From Lentisphaeria bacterium (GTDB lineage: Bacteria; Verrucomicrobiota; Lentisphaeria; Oligosphaerales; Oligosphaeraceae): DNA of 17,917 bases. The notes beneath the pieces are model-generated. The model had not been told where the DNA came from. It made no database searches and saw only the letters and a list, made by a program, of their open reading frames with translations. Both the position numbers and the translations under genes were made by a program. Of the stretch, positions 14,133-17,917 are shown piece after piece; the first letter of the stretch is position 1; each line of letters begins with the position of its first letter. The stretch spans positions 1-17,917 of the forward strand of contig JAQVUB010000009.1 in assembly GCA_028699735.1 (NCBI GenBank), in the 5' to 3' direction.

Positions 14133-16197
14133 AACTTCGGATCAGCTGCTTCGCTAAATCTTCAACCAGTATGCTCACTCTTCCCGGTAGCGAATGAAAC
14201 CCACCCTCTTCATCGACCAGAGCAAAGAGCTCCGCCGGGATTTCAAGACGGACGGTCTTGCATTGTCCGGCAGCCAATGACACCCGCACCGAACCGGCAA
14301 ACTGCTTTAGCGGAGTGCGGAACGCCGCCTTTTCATGCCGGATAAAAAAGAGAAGAACCGTTTCCCCCGAAACATCCCCTTCATTCGCAACGGTGACCTG
14401 ACAGGGAAGCGCTTCCGCAACACCGCACTGTGCCGGGACTTGCAGATCCAAACAGCGAAAGGTCGTATAACTCAACCCGAAGCCAAAGGGATACAGTACC
14501 GGCCCGCTGAAAAAGCGATAAGTACGATTCTCCATCGAGTAATCGGCAAAATCAGGCAGATCAGCCGTCGATCGATAAAATGTCAACGGAAGGCGTCCGG
14601 AGGGATTAACACGTCCGCAGAGAATATCAGCGGCGACCCGTCCACCCTCCGGCCCGGGATAGAAAATCTGCAGTACCGCATCGGCTTTGTCTTCAGGTAC
14701 GACCAGAGCACTGCCGGAAGTGAGGAGGAGAATGACGGTCTTGCCGGTTGCGCGGATGCATTCCAGCAGGCGCAACTGCACTTCAGGGAGTTCCAGTGAC
14801 TTCTTGTCACCGGAAGCATCGGAATTTGAGGCATCGCCGGCCTCACCCTCGAAAGCCGGAGTCAGACCCAGGCACAGTATCACCAGATCACTGTGTTCTG
14901 CAGCAGTCAAGGCTTCCGCCAGACGGTCATGGTCTTGCGCACACATTTCCGTTTTGCGGTTCATGATTTCGCAGCCCCGGGCATAGATCACAGCGTCCTC
15001 TCCAAATTCTTCCAGCAGACCCTCCAGCAAGGTCACATATCGGGTGGCGGTTCCTGCATAATTGCCGCGCAACACATCGATATCAGCTGCCGTCGGCCCG
15101 ATCACCGCAATCCTCCGCAAAGTGGCCGCTTGCAGCGGGAGGCACCCGTTGTTTTTCAGCAGAACCATGCTCCTCTCGGCAAGTTTCCTTGAAACGGCAC
15201 GGAATTCTGCGCATTCCAGGCGATGGTAGTCCGGCAATTCTTCGGGCGGGTCAAAAATACCCAGGCGGAATTTAAGGGTCAACTGCCTGCGCAGAGCCTG
15301 CTTGATATCGGCTTCTTTCAAGAGTCCCTGTTCCCAGGCATCCTGCACACGTCCCTTCATTTCACAGCAGACATCCACCCCGCTGGCAAGCTCGCGCGCA
15401 AAAGCCTCCGCCATGCTTGAACAGGTTCTATGAGCATGCACCAGATTTTCGGCAGTTCCCACATCCGTTACCACAACCCCGTCAAACTTCCATTCCTCCC
15501 GCAAAATCTGCTTCAACAGCACGGGGTTTTCGGAAACTGGGGTTCCGTTCAAGGCATTGTATGCGGTCATTACGGAAGCTACTTTCGATTTTTCGACGCA
15601 ATAGCGAAACGCATACAAATAGGTTTCCGCAAGATCACGCGGGGAGACCCGCGTATCAAAGCCGGCACGGATTCCTTCCGGCCCGGAATGCGCCACAAAA
15701 TGCTTAATGGTAGCGGCACAGGTCATATGCTCCGGGTCAGGCCCCTGCATGCCGCGGATGTACGCAGCCCCCATCAGTGCAGTCAGATGCGGGCATTCGC
15801 CGAAGGTTTCGTGCCCGCGACCCCAGCGCGGATCGCGGAAAATATTGATATTCGGAGAAAACATGGTCAGGCCGGAATAGGTTCCGTGCCAACCATGTGC
15901 CGCATAATGAAAATGTTTGATGCGGGCTTCTTCGGCGATAATCCGCCCCATTTCATATGCCAAAGCAGGGGTAAAGGTTGCAGCCACTGCGATGGCCTGA
16001 GGAAACATGGTCGCTTTGCCATTTCGAGCAACACCGTGAAGCCCCTCATTCCACCAGTGATACCCGGATATACCAAGCCGCGGAATAGCCGGATTCTCCA
16101 TCATCAGCATCCCGACTTTTTCCTCAAGCGTCAACTCCCCAAGCAAAGCTTCTGCACGAAGCTCTGCGGGCAGTGTCCGATCCTGAAAACGATTCAT
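14131..16197 (-). CDS. Glycoside hydrolase family 3, beta-xylosidase/beta-glucosidase-like
   Basis: A 688-residue retaining exo-glycosidase. The N-terminal barrel holds YHWWNEGLHGVAR (46-58), FSPNINIFRDPRWGRGHETF (113-132) and IKHFVAHSG (164-172); these resemble the beta-xylosidase (BXL-type) branch. The nucleophile is Asp245 in GVVVTDVGTAEN, where the common motif is SDW or SDC; the Asp is kept. The second domain (about 345-575) contains AFEGEAGD with Glu450 as likely acid/base, then SLELPEVQ. A C-terminal fibronectin-III-like domain starts near 580. No signal peptide is seen, so it probably acts in the cytoplasm on short imported sugars. A purine-rich GAGAGG lies about 6 nt before the ATG. 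The exact sugar (xylose, glucose or arabinose) cannot be decided. It is codirectional with skp and lpxD but separated by element 5. Confidence 0.93.
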   Translation of the reverse strand: MNRFQDRTLPAELRAEALLGELTLEEKVGMLMMENPAIPRLGISGYHWWNEGLHGVARNGKATMFPQAIAVAATFTPALAYEMGRIIAEEARIKHFHYAAHGWHGTYSGLTMFSPNINIFRDPRWGRGHETFGECPHLTALMGAAYIRGMQGPDPEHMTCAATIKHFVAHSGPEGIRAGFDTRVSPRDLAETYLYAFRYCVEKSKVASVMTAYNALNGTPVSENPVLLKQILREEWKFDGVVVTDVGTAENLVHAHRTCSSMAEAFARELASGVDVCCEMKGRVQDAWEQGLLKEADIKQALRRQLTLKFRLGIFDPPEELPDYHRLECAEFRAVSRKLAERSMVLLKNNGCLPLQAATLRRIAVIGPTAADIDVLRGNYAGTATRYVTLLEGLLEEFGEDAVIYARGCEIMNRKTEMCAQDHDRLAEALTAAEHSDLVILCLGLTPAFEGEAGDASNSDASGDKKSLELPEVQLRLLECIRATGKTVILLLTSGSALVVPEDKADAVLQIFYPGPEGGRVAADILCGRVNPSGRLPLTFYRSTADLPDFADYSMENRTYRFFSGPVLYPFGFGLSYTTFRCLDLQVPAQCGVAEALPCQVTVANEGDVSGETVLLFFIRHEKAAFRTPLKQFAGSVRVSLAAGQCKTVRLEIPAELFALVDEEGGFHSLPGRVSILVEDLAKQLIRS

Positions 16198-16221
16198 GTC
16201 AGCCTCTCTCTCTTCGATAAT

Positions 16222-16231
16222 TGATCGATCA
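16222..16231. promoter_or_regulatory. Short palindrome upstream of the GH3 gene
   Basis: TGATCGATCA is a perfect 10-bp palindrome 25 bp before the GH3 start, with CG at its centre, and could be an operator half or whole. It is short enough to occur by chance. Confidence 0.25.
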
Positions 16232-16292
16232 TAAAATATATTGCATCATCACAGCACTGCCATGCACAGGTGCCCAGCGGACAGAAGAACTG

Positions 16293-16412
16293 TTTTTTAA
16301 CAACGAACAGACACGAAATTTTTATATGCTGTTGCAGAGCGGTCTCATGCACCAACGCAACAACCATATAAAATTTTCGTGTCTATTCGTGTCTTTTCGT
16401 TGTTAAAAAAAA
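16293..16412. repeat. Inverted-repeat element 6, between ATPase and GH3 genes
   Basis: The left arm is TTTTTTAACAACGAACAGAC, then ACGAAATTTTTATATG; the right arm reversed is TTTTAACAACGAAAAGACAC, then GAATAGACACGAAAA and TTTTATATG. The right arm has one extra 10-bp CACGAA unit. The inner stem (G)TTGTTGC-like/GCAACAAC echoes the inner stem of element 2. The loop is about 25 nt. Confidence 0.82.
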
Positions 16413-16440
16413 GGTTATGGCCGTCAGCCCGCCCAAAGTA
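16411..16440 (+). repeat. Flanking module copy 3
   Basis: AAGGTTATGGCCGTCAGCCC follows the A-run of element 6 directly. It matches the module at 4896 in 21 of 30 ungapped positions. Confidence 0.5.
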
Positions 16441-16484
16441 TTCTGAAATTGGCCCGAAACAGAATCATGCATCCAGTGCGGCGA

Positions 16485-17831
16485 TCATTCGATACGGTAG
16501 ATCAGGGGCTGTGTGATAGCCTTGTGCTCAAGGAACATCAGAAAATAGATTGGCAGGCAGATGATTTTTCCCTGGGATTCTACTTTCCCGCTTTTACTGA
16601 CCACAAATGCAGAGGGTATGTCAAACTCTGTTTCCGACATCAAATTGTTGAGTGCTGCGTGTAGCGTAAAATCTTTACCGCTTTTTGCTTCGATTGGCAG
16701 AACGGCATCGCCGCTTTCCACCAGAAAATCCACTTCACCACGCTTCTTCGAGTTATAATAGTAGATGGTTTCAAAACCGTGCGCGATAAGTTCCTGTGCT
16801 ACATAATTTTCATAGACTGCTCCAAAATTCATATCCGTATCGCCATTCAGTATCTTTATCTGTATTCCATCCATATATAGCGAACAAAGAAGACCCACAT
16901 CATTCATGAAAAGTTTAAAAAGATTGGATTTCCTCGCCAACTCAAGTGGAATTTTTGGTTCATCCACATTATAGACGGGAATCGCGATGCCGGCCTCTTT
17001 GAGCCAGATAAAGTCCGCTTCGGCACGATCAAATCGTCCACGTTCAGAAGCTTTTTTAAGGTAAAACCGCTTGTTATGCTTGTTGAGTTCGGACGGAATG
17101 AGAGAATAAATGTATCTTAGGCGCATCTTCAAACGTTCATCATACTGGGTGACGTCACGCCGATATTCCTGAACAATTGCTCGCTGTTCACCGTAAACCT
17201 GCTGAACATCATTGGTGTCGATATATTTCTGGACAACTGCCGGCATGCCACCCGTAACCAGGTAGAGCAAATGATAGCGCAACATTTTTTCGTGAACAAC
17301 CGCATCAGGGCTTTGCCGCCGCTCGAAAGCATCCCGCAAATGGCATATTACAGCATCATCGACTCCGTTGGCACGAATGAATTCTTCAAAGTCAAGCGGA
17401 AACAGCTGCGCTTCTCTCATGTATCCCACCGGGACAGATCGGATGCTTTTTAACTCCACACCCAGCAGAGAACCGCTCAAGATGTAACGATAACTGCCTT
17501 CTTCCACAAGAAATTTAATGAAGGTGACCGCCTCTGGACAGACTTGCACCTCATCGAAGAAGATAAGAGTCTTCCCCGGTATCAGGCGGACTTTTGCCAA
17601 TGCGGATATGCGTAAAAGAATGTCGCGCTCATCAGAGACGTTTCGGAAAATGTTGCCGGCTTCTTTATCCTTGATAAAGTTGAATTCCACAAACGACTCA
17701 TAGTGAGATTTTCCAAATTCACGCACACTGAAAGTCTTCCCGACCTGCCTGGCTCCCGTTAGAAGCAACGCCTTGCGGGAACTGTCGTTGTAGAAGTGAT
17801 TCAATTCGGTTTCTATTTTTCTTTTTAGCAT
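16485..17831 (-). CDS. AAA_14/DUF4143 family ATPase
   Basis: A 448-residue P-loop protein. Walker A is GARQVGKT (26-33), Walker B is TLIFFDEVQ (88-96), and a sensor-like YILSGSLLGVEL follows (116-127). The second half is the DUF4143 domain, including GAVYENYVAQELIAHG (337-352) and GEVDFLV...PIEAKSG (365-385), where Asp368, Glu381 and Lys383 resemble a PD-(D/E)xK nuclease core. Members are common in many copies in anaerobes and gut bacteria; their role is not established. GGAGG lies about 9 nt before the ATG at 17831, and a strong promoter is found upstream. The gene stands alone, does not match the metabolic genes around it in function, and may be acquired. Confidence 0.93.
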   Translation of the reverse strand: MLKRKIETELNHFYNDSSRKALLLTGARQVGKTFSVREFGKSHYESFVEFNFIKDKEAGNIFRNVSDERDILLRISALAKVRLIPGKTLIFFDEVQVCPEAVTFIKFLVEEGSYRYILSGSLLGVELKSIRSVPVGYMREAQLFPLDFEEFIRANGVDDAVICHLRDAFERRQSPDAVVHEKMLRYHLLYLVTGGMPAVVQKYIDTNDVQQVYGEQRAIVQEYRRDVTQYDERLKMRLRYIYSLIPSELNKHNKRFYLKKASERGRFDRAEADFIWLKEAGIAIPVYNVDEPKIPLELARKSNLFKLFMNDVGLLCSLYMDGIQIKILNGDTDMNFGAVYENYVAQELIAHGFETIYYYNSKKRGEVDFLVESGDAVLPIEAKSGKDFTLHAALNNLMSETEFDIPSAFVVSKSGKVESQGKIICLPIYFLMFLEHKAITQPLIYRIE

Positions 17832-17858
17832 CTTTCATATCCTCCTTTCAATGTGTAT

Positions 17859-17887
17859 ACTATAAAACTTAATTGGCATTTTTTCAA
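17859..17887 (-). promoter_or_regulatory. Promoter of the AAA_14 ATPase gene
   Basis: On the minus strand TTGAAA (17887-17882), a 17-bp spacer and TATAGT (17864-17859) make a good sigma-70-like promoter about 28 bp before the start codon, leaving a short leader that includes the ribosome site. Confidence 0.58.
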
Positions 17888-17917
17888 GCAATAATACTGT
17901 TATTTTGGAACGTTTTT

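Noticed and set aside
13694..14134. Minus-strand reading frame with Trp-Thr-Leu repeats (about 146 codons)
   Set aside because: It is a translation of the 9-mer minisatellite and repeat arms; composition is low-complexity and it has no family resemblance.
16293..16412. Element 6 as an insertion sequence end or retron RNA
   Set aside because: No transposase or reverse transcriptase is nearby, and the same arms recur in five other gaps without one.

Overview
The window reads as a piece of chromosome from a Gram-negative, carbohydrate-degrading bacterium. LpxD (lipid A) and a Skp/OmpH periplasmic chaperone show an outer membrane. The mix of a LacI regulator, a PF12831-type FAD oxidoreductase, CBM9-like and NPCBM-like domains and a GH3 glycosidase, together with many palindromic intergenic repeats, is what I associate with Lentisphaerota/Victivallales or a related PVC lineage. 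That placement is inference from gene content only. No RNA gene, CRISPR array, transposase or integrase is visible.

Layout. (1) 1-378: 5' part of an M24/creatinase-type peptidase on the minus strand, broken by a +1 frameshift near base 126 and running off the left edge, with a perfect 19-bp palindrome just upstream. (2) 570-4300: a LacI-family regulator faces a two-gene minus-strand unit (a phospholipase C/P1-nuclease-like protein, then an FAD-dependent oxidoreductase); the facing 3' ends overlap by 10 bp. (3) 4300-5136: no gene; a composite repeat of about 555 bp. (4) 5136-7889: a large CBM9-like plus PHP metallo-hydrolase fusion. (5) 8035-11642: aroB-aroA-aroC, three shikimate/chorismate steps, with a repeat inserted between aroB and aroA and an 11-bp aroA/aroC overlap. 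(6) 11772-13697, minus strand: skp (ompH) then lpxD, a remnant of the common skp-lpxD order, again split by a repeat. (7) 14131-16197, minus: a GH3 beta-glycosidase of the beta-xylosidase-like type. (8) 16485-17831, minus: an AAA_14/DUF4143 ATPase with its own good promoter.

The most unusual content is between the genes. Six inverted-repeat elements (centred near 4.7, 9.2, 11.7, 12.95, 13.97 and 16.35 kb) occupy nearly every intergenic gap from 4.3 to 16.5 kb. All have outer arms beginning T(5-6)-AAC(A/C)ACG followed by CACGAAA motifs spaced about 9-11 bp apart. Inside lies a locus-specific second stem and then either a short loop or, in two copies, a minisatellite built from related 7-mers (CGTCC[A/C]T) and 9-mers (AGGGTCCAT). 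Arms vary between copies but stay paired within each copy. One copy (11636-11778) is a perfect 53-bp inverted repeat that also contains the last Gln codon and stop codon of both convergent genes, aroC and lpxD. Three copies carry the same roughly 30-nt module just outside the right arm. I see no transposase; the elements could be non-autonomous mobile repeats, bidirectional terminators, or both.
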